A program made the translations under genes and the position numbers. This document shows, one piece after another, positions 32,477-45,654 of a stretch of DNA of 64,000 bases; positions within the stretch are counted from its first letter, which is position 1; each line of letters starts with the position of its first letter. Origin of the DNA: Spongospora subterranea f. sp. subterranea (Eukaryota > Endomyxa: Phytomyxea > Phytomyxea > Plasmodiophorida); contig JAUGWO010000009.1 of NCBI GenBank assembly GCA_049724395.1, positions 1 through 64,000 on the forward strand, written 5' to 3'. The notes below the pieces were generated by a model. It did not search any database. It had not been told where the DNA came from and was given only the letters and a program-made list of their open reading frames with translations.

Positions 32477-35400
32477 ATGGCTGCACCGCGTCCTGTTGAT
32501 ATTCTGCCGATCGTCCACGTTGGGCCATCGGCTGCCGATATTGCCGGTCGCGTGATTGCCGCTGATCCAATCAAACAAGCTCAGGCGCAAGCACAAATCG
32601 TCTATGCTGCTCATCAGAAGCAAGGTAACATTTTAACGGTTGCCGGCCAAGGCGCTCTTATTCATTATTTATATTTCAGCCAGTGCTGCAATGATGGCCT
32701 CTTCTGAGGCCGAAAAGGCTGCCAGCGGTAGTTCTGGCTCTCCAAAGTCTGGCAATGTCAAGGTTACTGGATTTGGAATTGTCAAAGCGGTTCCATCCGC
32801 TGATACCATTGTAAGTTTTTGTTTTTCGATTGTCTCCTGCTATTCAAGTAATTTTTAGATAATTACCGGCTCCGGTCCCGCTGACCGCCCTCCTCCAGAA
32901 AAGACATTGATTTTGTCCGGTCTGGTTACTCCAAAGCTGTCTCGCCGTAAAGACACTCCTGACGAACCTTATGCGTTCCTTGCTAAAGAATTCCTTCGTA
33001 AATTGGTCATTGGCAAACGCGTTAAGTTCACCGTCAACTACGTTCATGAATCCGGACGTGAGTTCGGTTCGGCTGAGTTAGAAGGCGTCGGCGATCTTGC
33101 TGAAGCTATCGTGACGAATGGATGGGGTAATTGTGTCGCGTTACTTCTGTTTACATTCGCGCTGAATCCTATCAATAGCTAAAGTGAAGGTTGGTAAGGA
33201 GAACGGCAACGGCAAGGGTAAAGATGCCGGGAAAGTCAAGCCGGAACAAGAGGCTATTTGCGCCTTGGAACAGGCCGCCATAGAGGCCAAGCGAGGTATT
33301 CATTCTGGCAAGACCTCATCAAGTGTAACCAGAGTGATGGAATATTTGACGTCTCCGACCGAAATCAAAGACTTTTTCAATGAAAACCGTGGCAAACAAC
33401 TGTCATGTATAGTCGAACAGGTTCATCTCCTTTAGCTGTTGCCGTTTCAATTTTCAATTGTAATTTTTAGGTCCGAGAAGGTTCGTCATTACGAGTTGAG
33501 CTCCCTGGTCAAACTCATAAAATTTTTGTTATCAATTTGGCTGGAGCTCAATCTCCTCGCATTCCTCCTCCTTCAAAGAATGGTTTGTTGACCTGAAGCC
33601 AACAACAGTTACTTGCTTACTCTTCTTTATTTAGGGTCCAAATCTCCAGAAAAACCTGAACCATTTGCTGTCGACGCACAATACTTCACAGCTCAACGTT
33701 TGTTGAACCGTGATGTGACAATCAAAATTGTTGGATGTGACAAATTCAATAATCTTTTTGCAACCGTCTGTGTTACTCAGGTATGGTTTTCCGGCAATTG
33801 TTGTAAATTGGTAATTAATTTTTATCAGGGTGACATCGCTGTCCTTCTGCTATCCAAAGGTCTTGCGAAGTATATCGATTGGTCTGCGAGCTTAACTCCG
33901 TCGAAAGCGGAATTGCAAGCCGCGGAAGCTGAAGCAAAGTCGCAGAAACTGCGCCTTTGGAAGAAATTTGATTCCTCAGAACCCATCGTAGATACTCGTG
34001 GCAAGCAATATAATGGAAAAGTTATTCAGGTACTGTTTCTGTCTGCCAGAATGTTTTTCTATAACTACCTTCCGTGATAGATTGTGAGCGGAGATACCTT
34101 CGTCGTTGAAGATGCGTTGAAAAAGGAACACCGACTTGCATTGGCGTCCATCCGTGCCCCTCGCATATCGTTCAAAGATCGTCCCAGTGAGCCCTGGGCC
34201 TTTGAATGCAAAGAGTACCTACGCAAAAAGCTCATCGGCAAAAAAGTATGTAGGCATGGACATTCAGGGTGGATGTTTTTGACATCAGATTCCAGGTGAA
34301 AGTGCAAGTGGAATATACCAGAACGGCTCCTGCTGACTCAAAAGGCCAAGAGGCGAGGGTGTTCGTAACCCTCTTTCAGGGAAAGGACAATGTCGGGGAA
34401 TCGTTGGTCAGCCAAGGATATGCGTCGGTTACTCGTCACCGTATGGATGAAGATAGAAGTGAGTTTTACGAAGCTCTACAGACAGCTGAGGAAAAAGCCA
34501 TTCAGGTTGGTGGTTCTCCTACTATCCCTGTTTTGCAATTGTCCATTATCGAATAGGCCAAAAAAGGAGTCCATGGCGGGGAACCTCCAGCTCACCCGGA
34601 GCCCTACATCGATCTCAGTGAGAGGATCCGTGTCCCAGAGAAAGGGGCAACCGAGGATCAGCTCAGAAGGTCTCGCGATCTAACTGTAGGACGCATTAGA
34701 ATAGTTTGTGAAGTGATTCCTCATGATGGTGCTCTCAGGTTAAAACCAAACAGTTTTTCTCCACGATACAACGCCTTGGTAAGGTCAAGGCTGTTGTTGA
34801 ATATGTTTTCAACGGAGGGCGTATCAAGCTCTTTGTTCCAAGTCAAAATCACGTTTTCACTTTCATGCTTTCCTGCATTCGGTTGCCAGCAGCGTCACAT
34901 GGCGAATCCGCTGATCCTCTGTCCATCGAGGTTCATCAGCCCTCGTTCTTTTTAATTCGCCATCTGACTCATAAGTTTAGGCAACCGAATTTATCAAGTC
35001 AAAAATCTTTCAACAGGACGTTGAAATTCAAGTTGAATCCATGGATAAAGGTCCTGCTGAGTTCAGCCTGCAATCAGCACGTGTATACTCATCTCCAAAC
35101 GTTTCTCAGGCGATAACTTCCTTGGCTCATTGTTCTTCGAACGCAAGAATCTCGCATTATTGTTGCTTGAACGTGGTTTAGCTCGTCTGGTGCATTACTC
35201 CGCCGAACGAAGCCCTTACAGCCAGGAACTGATGCTGTATGAGAAAGCAGCCCAAAAGGTACTCTGCATGAGATCAGCATTTGTTTCAACATTCTTTCAT
35301 TTTCCTTGTTATATCCGGCTGGTGGTCAGCTTATTCTTATTCTCTCTCGTCTCAGATACGTGTTGGGGTCTGGGTCGATTATGATCCCGAAGCTGAAAAG

Positions 35401-36460
35401 AAGAAAGCGGATGAGCGGGAAGCTGCGTTTAAAAAACAGCGTGAAGAGGAAAACCAGGCGAACGCAGCAGCAGCCGTAAATATCGTGACATCATAGTTTC
35501 ACCATGTAGCACCAACCTTGATCATTATAGCAACAACAGAAGGAAATGATTGTCACTGTGAGTGAAGCGTTCGACCCGTGCAATTTCTACTTCCAGAAAC
35601 ACGAAGACCCGGCCCTCGTCAAGATTCAATCTGCCTTGAAAAGTCTCCCGGCTTATCACAAATCCGATGATTTCCTACCGCATAAAGGCACAGGTCGCCC
35701 AGCGTGCCTTGAGTTTTCTTATAGTATCTGACGTTGGAGCACAGTATGTCTTGCGCAATTTGACGATGGCACATGGTACCGGGCCAAAGTTGAGAAGAAC
35801 ATCATCAAAGGTTTATACCTTGTCAATTTTTTCGATTACGGTAATCGTGGCGAGGTAATCTTTGGATAATGTGTTTTGATCCGATAAGTTCGCCAATGCT
35901 CTTCCTCAGGTGACCAGCGTGCGGCCAATTCCTGAAAACGTCCCAGCTTTCAAAACTCCTCCTTGTGCTCATGCGGCGACGCTGTCGGGGATCAAAATCT
36001 CCCAGGATTACGCCAATTACGCCATCGAACTGTTCCAGGAACAGGTGGGATGATGCTTGACACAAATTGGTGCAGAGTTGTTTTGACAATTCAGTTCAGG
36101 TGTGGGACAAGGTTTTAACAGCCCATGTTGACACGATCGACCGTGACAATGGCAAGGCGCATGTGACACTATACACTGGCGCAAACGAGAAGGAAAAGGC
36201 TTCAATGTAGACCCATTTCATTTTTTTTTTCTTTTTTCTGACGAGTTGTCCAATTTAGATCGGTTAACGAAGTACTATTGCGGTCTGGTGCTGTGCGTGT
36301 CCCAAGCCGCCCAAACCGCGCGTTGCGCAGTGTGATCGATAAGATGAAATCCGCTGAGAAGGTGGCCAAAGAAGGGCACAAAGGCATCTGGGAATATGGC
36401 GACATTTCCAGTGATGAAGATGAAGATAACGCAAAATCCAAAGACAAGCTTCGCCGTTAG
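32477..36460 (+). CDS. SND1: Tudor-SN (staphylococcal nuclease domain protein, p100)
   Basis: An RNA-binding scaffold with four staphylococcal-nuclease-like (SN) domains, a Tudor domain and a split fifth SN domain. It acts in RNA silencing, decay of edited RNA, splicing and stress granules in other eukaryotes. SN1 holds GSGPADRPPPEKTLILSG and KRVKFTVNYVHESGREFG. SN2 has LRVELPGQTHKIFV and PFAVDAQYFTAQRLL. SN3 has VVEDALKKEHRLALASIRAP and WAFECKEYLRKKLIGKKV. SN4 has VKAVVEYVFNGGRIKLFVP and FERKNLALLLLERGLARLV. The Tudor part is FDDGTWYRAKVEKNIIKGLY with VNFFDYGN, and the C-terminal SN piece ends in an acidic, basic tail. About 15 exons with 50-75 bp introns. The start at 32477 adds a 50-residue leader spliced to ASAAMMASSEAEKAAS; a start at 32691 is possible. 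Confidence 0.95.
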
Positions 36461-38249
36461 TTCGGTTTTCGAAATACATTCTGTTTGAACATATACTAAT
36501 GAAGAGAATCTAAGCTCGTCACAACAATTCATCATTGCAATAATCGTTTACTGATATTCTTGAAAACATGGAGGCGAATCTTGGCTGTCTGTGGAAGAGA
36601 CTGTTCTAAACAAATCGTTTCATTCAATTGAGTCCGCCAGTTTTATCGGCTTTTTTCTGCAACGCGCATCGTGATGAGCGCAATCTACAAGCTGGAGGTC
36701 TCACATTTTGGTTCGTCCTTTCTCATCTTCCTCGATCCCAAATCTTGAACGATTGCTCCAGTTCGATCCTGGGTGTCAGAATAAACTCAAATTCCCTTAT
36801 CTGGAAACAGTTTTTGATCGAAACTTGTCACTGATCTGGGGGACTCACAACTTGTTGGGTTTGCACACCCCCATCTGTACTTTCAGAAAAATTGTTCGGC
36901 GTTTTTGGGGATTGTCAAATCGTTTGCTGCGATTTTCAATGTTGTTTTATCGTGAAACGGTAAGTACCATTTGTGTGGTGTCTTTTGGCCAAAGTCCTCT
37001 ATCAGCGGGAACGCCTGAGTACTGGAGTAGGCACTTACAGAGAAAGATGGGAAAAAGTGTAATTGATTATATTTGTGATCCGCAACTCAATCTGAGCTAA
37101 CGCTCGGACACCACATCCTTCTCGGTCAAAAAAACGAGAGCATTCTTTAGATCCATGACTAAAGCAATCCTTGACCGCTTCTGTAAATTGTGCAAGTGTA
37201 TTGGACTCTCATGGACTAAATTGTCGACAGGATCCCACGGGTCGGTTGATTCCTCGAAACCCGCCAGCGAATCGTTACAGACCAAGATCCATCTTCAAGT
37301 CCAGCTGAGTCGACATTCCCTTCGACCTCGTATCCTTGACCGACAACGGCAATTTGATCGACTAGGTCGGAAGCTACATCCAACGCATTATCGCAATAAA
37401 ATCGAACTCTTTGGGTTTAAACTTCGACAACTGTTTGCAGAACTACCAGATGTTCTACGGTAGTTTGACAATGAAATCCGTGACGACTTCAGTAGTTGTT
37501 CTTGCGGGAACTCGCCATATAAAGGATAGTTTCTCTCCTGCAGCACGTTCACTGACAGAATACAGCACGTATTCACGAAGTTGAAAATCGGCAACAGGGC
37601 CACGTCGATGTCTGCTTTGTAGTTCCCGATTGTCGGCACGAACTAGAAGGACGTCGCGGTGCAAGTTCTCGAACTCAGTAATCTGATGGCAGAAATGTAA
37701 GCTGCAAGACGATCTGGGGAAAGCTAAACATCTAGAATGCGGTATCGCCGCCGGGCCCAAACGACATCCAATGGAGATGATGGCTCAGATCTATCGAACA
37801 AGTGTCATCGGAGCAAACTTCAACGTCGGCGATGTGGCGTTATTGAGAACACAGCGGAATCAACGAAGGCCAGTGATGATTGGGTGATCGGACCTCTGAC
37901 CATCGACGACGTCAGTGCTGGGAGAAATCGTAGCATTTGCCTTTTTTCGACAGCTGCATGTGTCCAGGGATAGTATCCCCATTGGAGGAGGTGCTTAGCG
38001 GTGCAGCTTAGAACGTACTCCCTCGATTATCTGATGGACAACGTGTGTCCCTTGGTCTGATACCCATAGCATCGGGTACGCGAACGCCAATCAACGATAG
38101 CTTCTGCTGCTGTGTGTGAAGCACTGGGAGAATGTGTAGGAAACCAGTCAATATAACCGAGAGCCCCATCTCTGATGACTGATCAACGCTTGGTCGTATT
38201 GATTGATGTCCCTACGTAAAACGTGATCGAATTCGATAAAATGATTTGG
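36461..38249. other. No confident gene
   Basis: Short broken frames on both strands lack clear motifs. They probably belong to the same decayed element region as the stretch to the right. Confidence 0.35.
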
Positions 38250-39540
38250 GCCATAAGCCTTGGCAGCAGCGCCGAATGGGCGAGGGACTATCTCCACCGC
38301 TTTACCAGGAAGGCAATGGGGCATTGACCAACAAAATCGTCAACGCTTTTACGGCATGTTGTTCCGGAAGAAAGGGGAAACTATTTGGCCAACGATGGCC
38401 GGCGGATCCTGAATGTGCAATTATTAACAAACGACAGGTCAGGTATCCAACAGAAAATTACGGTAGATTGATGGTGACAAACAATCCTGGCGAATATCTG
38501 ATAAATTCGTGTCCTGTCACCCGGCTCCTCTGGGAAACAATATGTTGTCAAGGAAGGAGAAGGGATCAAGAGAAAGATCAAGTACCTTCGAGGGGGAGTT
38601 CGACCAGCGACTCTACCCGACATTGTCGAACACGCGATCAAGTTTGGAGAGGAGCAGCAAGCAGAAGCCGAAAAGCCGAAAAATTTAGGAGTATTGTCAA
38701 TCAAAACCAATCAACAACACGAAGTGCATTTGCTCACTGAGAATGCCTCGGCCAAGAAAATAATTGATACATTTACACCCGCAGATTATCTGAACAACGG
38801 AAGCCGCCTCGTGGCAATTGCTAAGACCTCACTATACCCACCGCCCCATTAGACACAGCACCAAGCACCCGCTACCAACAATTCCAACAATGGTAGGGGG
38901 CACGCCAGCCGCAACGATGGAGAGAGGTTTGGGAATGGAAAACCACCTGATGAAGGATTGCTTCTTGTCGAGGGGACCACTCTGGGTGTAAATCTATACT
39001 GAATGCAGTCCCGCTGAACGCGAAGCCGCGTTTGAACAGTTGAACTACCGCCAGGCGCAAATCAAACATCTGATAGCCACGCCAGAGTATGGCGACAGGA
39101 GTTGAGTCCTGGAACAGAATCGAACATGTCTTCTGCCGTTCGAGCTGGACGATGGCTCGTACAAGACGACTATCTCACGATTTGCCGGTGCTGAACGATA
39201 TAACTGATCATGGGCCAGTGCTAATTGGGACGCTAAACCCACCGTTGAAATGCCAGGTGGCGACTGCCATAAACCTCGCGACCATTCGACAAGCTGTCCA
39301 TCCTGAACCCACACTAACCACGAAAGCGGGAACAGCCAGATTTCCGATCGGTTGAATGTGATGTCACAGATGACGATGTGGAAACAGTCCTCATCGGCAA
39401 GACCGAACTACGAAAACTGGGTATCGACCCCGAACCACTATCAGATGAATTGCTGTCGAGCGCGACCGACAACGACATCGCAAGTAGTACCGCGATCTGA
39501 ACGCCTCTCGGTCTCAACCAACGACTACCCTGATTGTTGA
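38250..39540 (+). mobile_element. LTR-type retroelement fossil (gag and protease-like parts)
   Basis: A continuous plus-strand coding-like stretch near 38530-38850 (IKYLRGGVRPATLPDIVEHA) resembles a gypsy gag end. Near 39120-39440 pieces such as LPFELDDGSYKTTISRF and TVLIGKTELRKLGI resemble the end of a retroelement protease domain. It is heavily broken with many breaks and old. No LTRs, reverse transcriptase or integrase were identified, so the family call is tentative. Confidence 0.4.
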
Positions 39541-41192
39541 TTACGAAGATTCCGATCGGGAACGACTGAACACTAAAACGGCAATCGGCGATACGGTAAA
39601 CAGGGCCATTTCAAGTGGAATCCCCGGCACGACCAAAGATTTCACAACCTAAATATGGTGATCAGTGAGATCACACAGTGAACTTTCAATTGATTTTCAT
39701 TATTTGAGTGTGTTGATCTGTTCATCCATCAAAAATCTGGGCGTCTCCGCCAATGACGGGGATTTGGCGTTCGATAGTCGATATGATCCAGATTATCTAC
39801 TGATTGACGGTGAGACCAATAGACCGGTGATGACGCTCCGGACCCGCCAAGGCACATCGGGCATTTGTCCATGAGTTGTCGATTTCAATGAAATTTCCTA
39901 CTGTGAATCGCCAAAACGAACCCATTGTTGGTTTCGTAATTGATCAAACCTGGGCCCTTGCGGTGACGTCCGAAAACGGAACAGCACAATCTGATGCGCC
40001 GTCGTCGACATCGAACGTGTTGAAATCGAATTCCTGTTCTCAATCCGTCATCAGCGATCTGGTATCGACGAGTGCCGGGCACGATTGTGGTCATCATCGA
40101 ACTATCGTCTTCATTACCGACGGCCCTTTGTGAGAGGAAACGCTCGAAAATCGGGCGAATATCGCCGTTCATGAATTTTCTGTGAAGAACCCGTCGTCGA
40201 ACAAGGCAAAGTCGAACCCGACAAGACCATCGTGCACTACCGATCGGATCCAGCAGGTCGAGCTGATCCCATGATGTGCCCAGGGAACATCCGTCCCGGA
40301 AGTATGAACGCGTTGGCGGCGTAGACCTGCTCAAAGAATGGGTCGGCGCGCCAGGTCTTATCGTTGGCTGGTACCGGACCTGGGCCGCCCTTTTACAACA
40401 CGCCTTTGTTGACCGCCGTCGCGAAACGATTCGACGTCAACGACGATGCAGGAGACCACGACTTCACGTTGTCGAACGTCAGAACGAAGAGGTCGCTGGC
40501 GTGATTGCTGCTCATGTTGTGTGCTGCTTTGTCAGAGCCGGAACCAACTTCCGTCGGTTCTGATGTTCAACCCTCGGTCATAACGTGGACGTTCCCGATC
40601 AGCGCCAAGTCGGCTGTGCCGTTGACAGGACTCCCGAAACAATCCTGGACTTGTGTGTGTGATCAAACTCATAGAACCGTTGTCACATTGTCGACATTTT
40701 CACGGGTTCGCACCAGGGTTGACTTCAGCCCAAAACACGAGTAGAACAGCTCGAGGACCCGTTATGGATCAAAAACAGCCAACACCAACTGGCGAATAAT
40801 GATAAAAACCCAACAGTTTTTTGACTGCAATTGAAATGATTGTTGACGGTCGTACAGTACCAGGGACATCTCAACGCCAAGAATGCGACATGTCTATTGC
40901 CGCCTTCACCTAGCTCAATAAATCGGTTGCGAAGGTGTTCATCGATAGCGATTTGACACTTTATATGGCACCTCTCGATTGTGTTTTTAGCTTCAGTAGC
41001 GGCTGGGAGTGTAAAGTTGGTATGTTCTTAAGAGCACATTGTTCCCATCAGCACGGTAATGGTAAAGGAATCGGTGTCCTTTGCTGTTGGATACGTTGGC
41101 GAAAGACATCGGGTGATTCGAACGCGCTTGATCGTCGGAGTGATGATCGTATATATTTATATTGTTTATTGGTTCGAGTTGGTCTATTGATC
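39541..41192. other. No confident gene
   Basis: Open frames occur on both strands but none has a motif or splice pattern I trust. It is probably a continuation of the decayed element and the 3' flank of FZR1. Confidence 0.35.
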
Positions 41193-42970
41193 CTATCGAA
41201 TACTAAACGAGACTGGGAAGATCTCGGGGCTGGCGCCTAACCTCGATCCGGATTTCACTAAACACAACAGCACACAGAAAACTGAGCTGAAAATCGACCC
41301 ATCGAAACGATGTCAACGGGTGAAAGAACAAGGGCGTTGCAGGTTTTGTCCATCGCAATTCTGGAAAAACGGGTTCGAAAAAAAAACATCGCCCGGAACT
41401 TACGCTGATCGCCGTTCGACGGGAACGCGTTCCAGAAGCGCAGCGTCTCGTCGCCGGCGCCGGTCACGATCGTCTGGCCATCGGGGCTCATGGCCAGATA
41501 CAGGACCCGGTACGTGTGCCCGATCAGCGTCGCCAGCTTGGTCATCGTCGGGTACTGCCAGACGATGATCTGGTTCAGCGAGTACCCGTGCGTTGACACG
41601 ATCTGCCAACGCCAAGTCAGAGATCCCGTTTTGGCGATCGCGACAACGAACGCCAAGAACCGACCTCGTTGACGGTTTTCGACCACATCAGATTACAAAC
41701 TTGACTTCCCGTGTCGACGCTGTTCATGGCCGTACAGGTCGACGTGTTCCAGAAGCGGATGCAGCGGTCGGCCGTTCCGCCCCCGCTGGCCAGCAGCCCG
41801 TGCTGATGGGGGGACCAGGCCAGCGCCTTGACGGCCGCGTTGTGGTCGGCGAAACGGGCGATCGGGTTGGGCGACGCGGCGCTCCAGATCAGCAGCTTGT
41901 TGTCGTTGCCGCCCGACGCCAAGTGCGTCTCGTCGAACGACCATTTCAGGCCGCAAACCTGTCGCAGAGCAGTATTGCGATCAATCAATCGCCGCCCGAA
42001 TCCCCCCCAAAACCAGCACGAACCTCCTGTTTATGGCCCTGAAGTTTCGACGTGAACACGTCGGACGCCCTGTAATCCCTCAGGATGATGGAGCGATCGC
42101 GACTGCCCGACGCCAACGAGTATCCCGACCACGACAACGTCCCAACCCTCATACTGTGTCCGATCATATTCCGAATCTGATCGCCCCAAAAAAAAAACAA
42201 CGTTTTCGTCAGCAGTGACCGGGAACGTGTCGGGATCGCGTTCGTTGTGTTTTTCGGGGGAAATACCTTGATCTGTTTGGCGGTGTCGTACAGATGAATA
42301 TCGCCCGATCGGGTGCCGATCGCGAGATAGCTGGATCGCGCCGCCCAACAGACCTGATCCGAACAAATTGCCCCGGTCAGAGCGCGGTGTCGACAAAACA
42401 TCGTTGCGTTGCCCAACGCTGGTGATGGTGTTGTTCTCGTCGGCGACGTCGCAGAGCTTCGTGACCTTGGACGTGGACGCGCTCCACAGGTAGACGCACG
42501 ATCCCAGACCGACCACCAATATATTATTGGGCGACCAATCGACCAGGTTCAGGTAGAAATCGTCCTGAAGCGCCGGCGCGTCCAGAACCTGAACATTCGC
42601 GAACCAGATCAGTTTCGGTGGATGTTGTTGGGGTTCGTGGTTCGACCTTGAACGGCGTCGTCGAGATCCTGCGAGTGATTGATTTCCTTCGCCCCGGGGG
42701 ATATGGGATTTGGGGATCGGGAGCGGGCGAGGGCGTGTGGTATTGGAGGACGCGGACGGCGGTGGTCGTGGGGCTGATCTCGCCCAGGACGTGATGGCGC
42801 AATAGCTGGGCGTAGGGCGTCACGACCGGGTCGTGGCGCTCGATGTGGTAGAGGGCGATGGGGAGTTCGGCGGCGATCCGGTTCGGCAGATGACGATCGG
42901 CGTACGGCGGCGACCACGACGTCGTCGTCGCGGGTTTCGAGGACGATCGCCGCCGAGGGATCATCATCAT
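41193..42970 (-). CDS. FZR1: APC/C activator FZR1/CDH1 (fizzy-related)
   Basis: A WD40 coactivator that brings substrates to the anaphase-promoting complex in late mitosis and G1. The N-terminus has a C-box (DRHLPNR), a [12 protein letters not shown] block and RRISTTPFK spliced to [19 protein letters not shown], which separates CDH1 from CDC20. The seven-bladed propeller follows: [101 protein letters not shown] and [20 protein letters not shown]. If the last intron (GTAAGTT...TGTTTAG) is removed, the protein ends PVSFSIR, giving the C-terminal Ile-Arg tail that docks on the APC/C. About seven exons. The ATG at 42970 is the first of three in a row. Confidence 0.93.
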
Positions 42971-44153
42971 CGAGCACGACGACGACCAGGACCGATCGTC
43001 GGGTGTTTGGGAAAGTATCAGGAGGTACCGTCCTGATTGGGACAGGGGGATTAAACGGCCGACCGAATCGCCATTAGGCGATCGACCTTAATCAGGACGT
43101 ACATTGGGGGATACGGATCCTGAGGACCGATCGCACGATCGCGATCCCGATGGGACTCGGCAATTGAGGGGGGCGGCGACACCACCGCCGTCATCGTCAC
43201 CATCGCACAATCGAAGGACGACATCGTGGTGTCGTCGATCCCCATCTCGCTGTTCGGTCGATCAATCGAATCCCAAAACGTGCACGTTGATCGGGTCGGA
43301 GATCTGTCGCGGTGGTGGTGGTGGTGGACGTGAATTGATCAACGCAGAGAGACAGATCCGGATTAGCGGGAGATAATAAACAGCTATTGGCGACCGATGG
43401 CCTTATCAGAAAACACGTCGTGATCGGACCGAACGGGAACGTCGTCGCCCGACACGATGGAGAATGTGTGTGTTTTTTTCGCGAAAGAACACGTGGTGAT
43501 AACGTTGTTCGTCTCGACGATTGAATATCGACGGTTTCCGAGAACTGTATTTCTCGAACTTCCTCCGATCACACGGCCCTTCCCCCAGGAATAATCGTTG
43601 AGAAATTTGCAGAAATCAAGTAATACTGTGATTGCTGAATCAGCGAAATAGCGGGGAGCGTTGGGCGCTGAAAATCGCAATATCAGACAAGGGCGGAAAT
43701 CATAATTGGAAATACGAGTTCAACACGACGACGAACAGTGGTCGACACCGAATCGAAACTGATTAGACTGAAAATACATTGTCCAGGTGATGTTGATTGG
43801 AAAACGGGTGAAGGGCGTCGCTACAAACCGATCTGTTCTTGGCCAAGGTCGTGCTGACAAGGACAACAGATTGGGGAACCAATGGGACGGCGGCGGGGGA
43901 CGCCCAGATCAACAACTGTGAACACCGCCAAAACACAAAAACCATCGTTGACCCAATTATCGTCGGATTGTGTTGATATATTCGGATCGTGACGACTCTA
44001 ATGTGTCCCCAATCGCGATCATCAATCATCTGCGATCGATCGGTTTCCGCGACATCGCGCACAGGGACGCGATCGCCGGCGGCGGCGGCGGCGTCATTGA
44101 CATCGGTGGATTTCGGGGGGCACAATTCTGTTCGGGAGAAAACGCCCCCGCGA
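42971..44153. other. Divergent intergenic region, FZR1 to the GT2 gene
   Basis: About 1.2 kb between two divergently transcribed genes. Open frames on both strands, some 60-200 codons, have no motifs. A GGT-repeat run is visible near 43310-43330. It probably holds both promoters and untranslated leaders. Confidence 0.4.
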
Positions 44154-45565
44154 ATGTCCGACCTGGTTTGCGTCGTCATGCCGGTCCATAACGGGGGCGC
44201 CACGCTCTGGTCTAGCGCCATGTCGATCCTGGCGCAGACCTGGCGCCACCTGCACCTGGTCGTGGTTGACGACGGGTCGACCGACGACACGGGCGCGATC
44301 TGCGCCCGGATTCGCCAGGGCGACCCGGATCGCGTCCTGGTCATCGGCCTGGGGCGGAACCGAGGCGTGGCCGCCGCCCTCAACGTCGCCCTGGATTCGG
44401 GCCCGGCCAAGAACGCCGCCTTCATCGCCAGGGCCGACGCCGACGACGTCTATGATCGCCAACGCATCGCCAAACAGGTCGCCCAATCCCAACGCGCCTT
44501 CTACTGAATGTTATCGCCAATTTCATCGAAAACTGAATTTTTCCCTGAGGAGATTGGTGCGATTTCTGGGAAATTCTTTTTCGGAAAACGATCACGTTCA
44601 CTGATTTTCTGATTTCGCGAAATTTCGTTGTCGAATCGATTTCTGTTTTTTTGCGGTTTTATATTGAAAATGTATTGACTTTCTGTTTTTGCGGTTTCAT
44701 GTTCTGAAATTGGTGTTGGACAATATCAGGTGGGTTATCTGAACCGTAATCCGGCGATCGATATCTGTGGGACATCGGTGTCGATCTCGGGCCGACGCCT
44801 CCCGTTGCCGATCGACCCGTGCCTGGCCCATCTGCACATGTTCTTCTACTGCAGCCTGGCCCACCCGACGGTCATGTGGCGCCGGTCGTCGGCGTTGGCG
44901 CCGCGCCGCTACGACGATGGGTGGCGTTATTCGGTCGCCGAGGACTATCGCCTTTGGCTCCAGTTGTTGTTGAACGGCGCCCGGATCGCCAACATCAGCC
45001 ACGAACCGTTATCATTTCTGTCAAGGTGCGTTTGATTCGCTTTCGCCCCCGATCGTCGTTGATTTCTCGGCAGAAGCGCGTCGTCGATATCGGTGGTTCA
45101 CGGGACCAAACAGGCCGATCAGGCGCTGGCGATCGCCCGGGACGCCCTAGCCGATCTGGTCGGCGACCCCGACCTGGCCCTGAGCGCGGTCGCCATGATC
45201 AGGGACCCAATCGCCCAGATCCGCTCCCCATCTGACGCCGTTCTCGCCTACCGATTACTTGACCGGATTCGCGACGCCTTTCCCTGTCCTTGCGGTAATC
45301 GCATTTCATTTTTTTTTTGTATTTTTCGACGAGACAACAGACCTTTCGTCGTGCGCGATGGTGTTTGGTTGTCTTGCGTTTTTTGTTGATTGGGGTCAAA
45401 GGCGTTGTCGGACGTTGTGACGTCGTCAATGACGATATCGAGAGACGATCGGGGGAGATTGCCATCATCGCCAGCCGCGTAGCAGATCCCGGATTACTCC
45501 AGGAATGGATCACGGAATCGCCCGTGCGTCGATCGCAGCTTCTACAGCAACTGCTATCGCCATGA
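44154..45565 (+). CDS. GT2-family glycosyltransferase, B3GNTL1-like
   Basis: A soluble GT-A fold transferase. The start MSDLVCVVMPVHNGG opens the nucleotide-binding fold. DDGSTDDTGAIC, NRGVAAALNVAL and the DxD metal site in FIARADADD follow. After a 250-bp intron come VGYLNRNPAIDICGTSV, LAHPTVMWRRSS and SVAEDYRLWLQLLLNGARI (the catalytic ED block). Two more exons give VVHGTKQADQALAIARD and a C-terminal helix ending LLQQLLSP. Four exons; every junction keeps frame (for example LSR joined to SASSIS). Similarity to human B3GNTL1 and to bacterial GT2 enzymes is from memory. The sugar donor and acceptor cannot be told. There is no signal peptide or membrane span, so it probably acts in the cytosol. 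Confidence 0.85.
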
Positions 45566-45654
45566 ACCCGCCGCAAAGTCGTCCGAGCGTCGCGTGGGAG
45601 ATTTATCGGGGAACGGCGGATCCCGCGCTGAGAATCGTTCGCGATAAATACGTA

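Noticed and set aside
43763-44507. Long frames on both strands around the GT2 first exon
   Set aside because: They are shadows of GC-rich coding sequence; the real frame starts at 44154 and carries the GT2 motifs.
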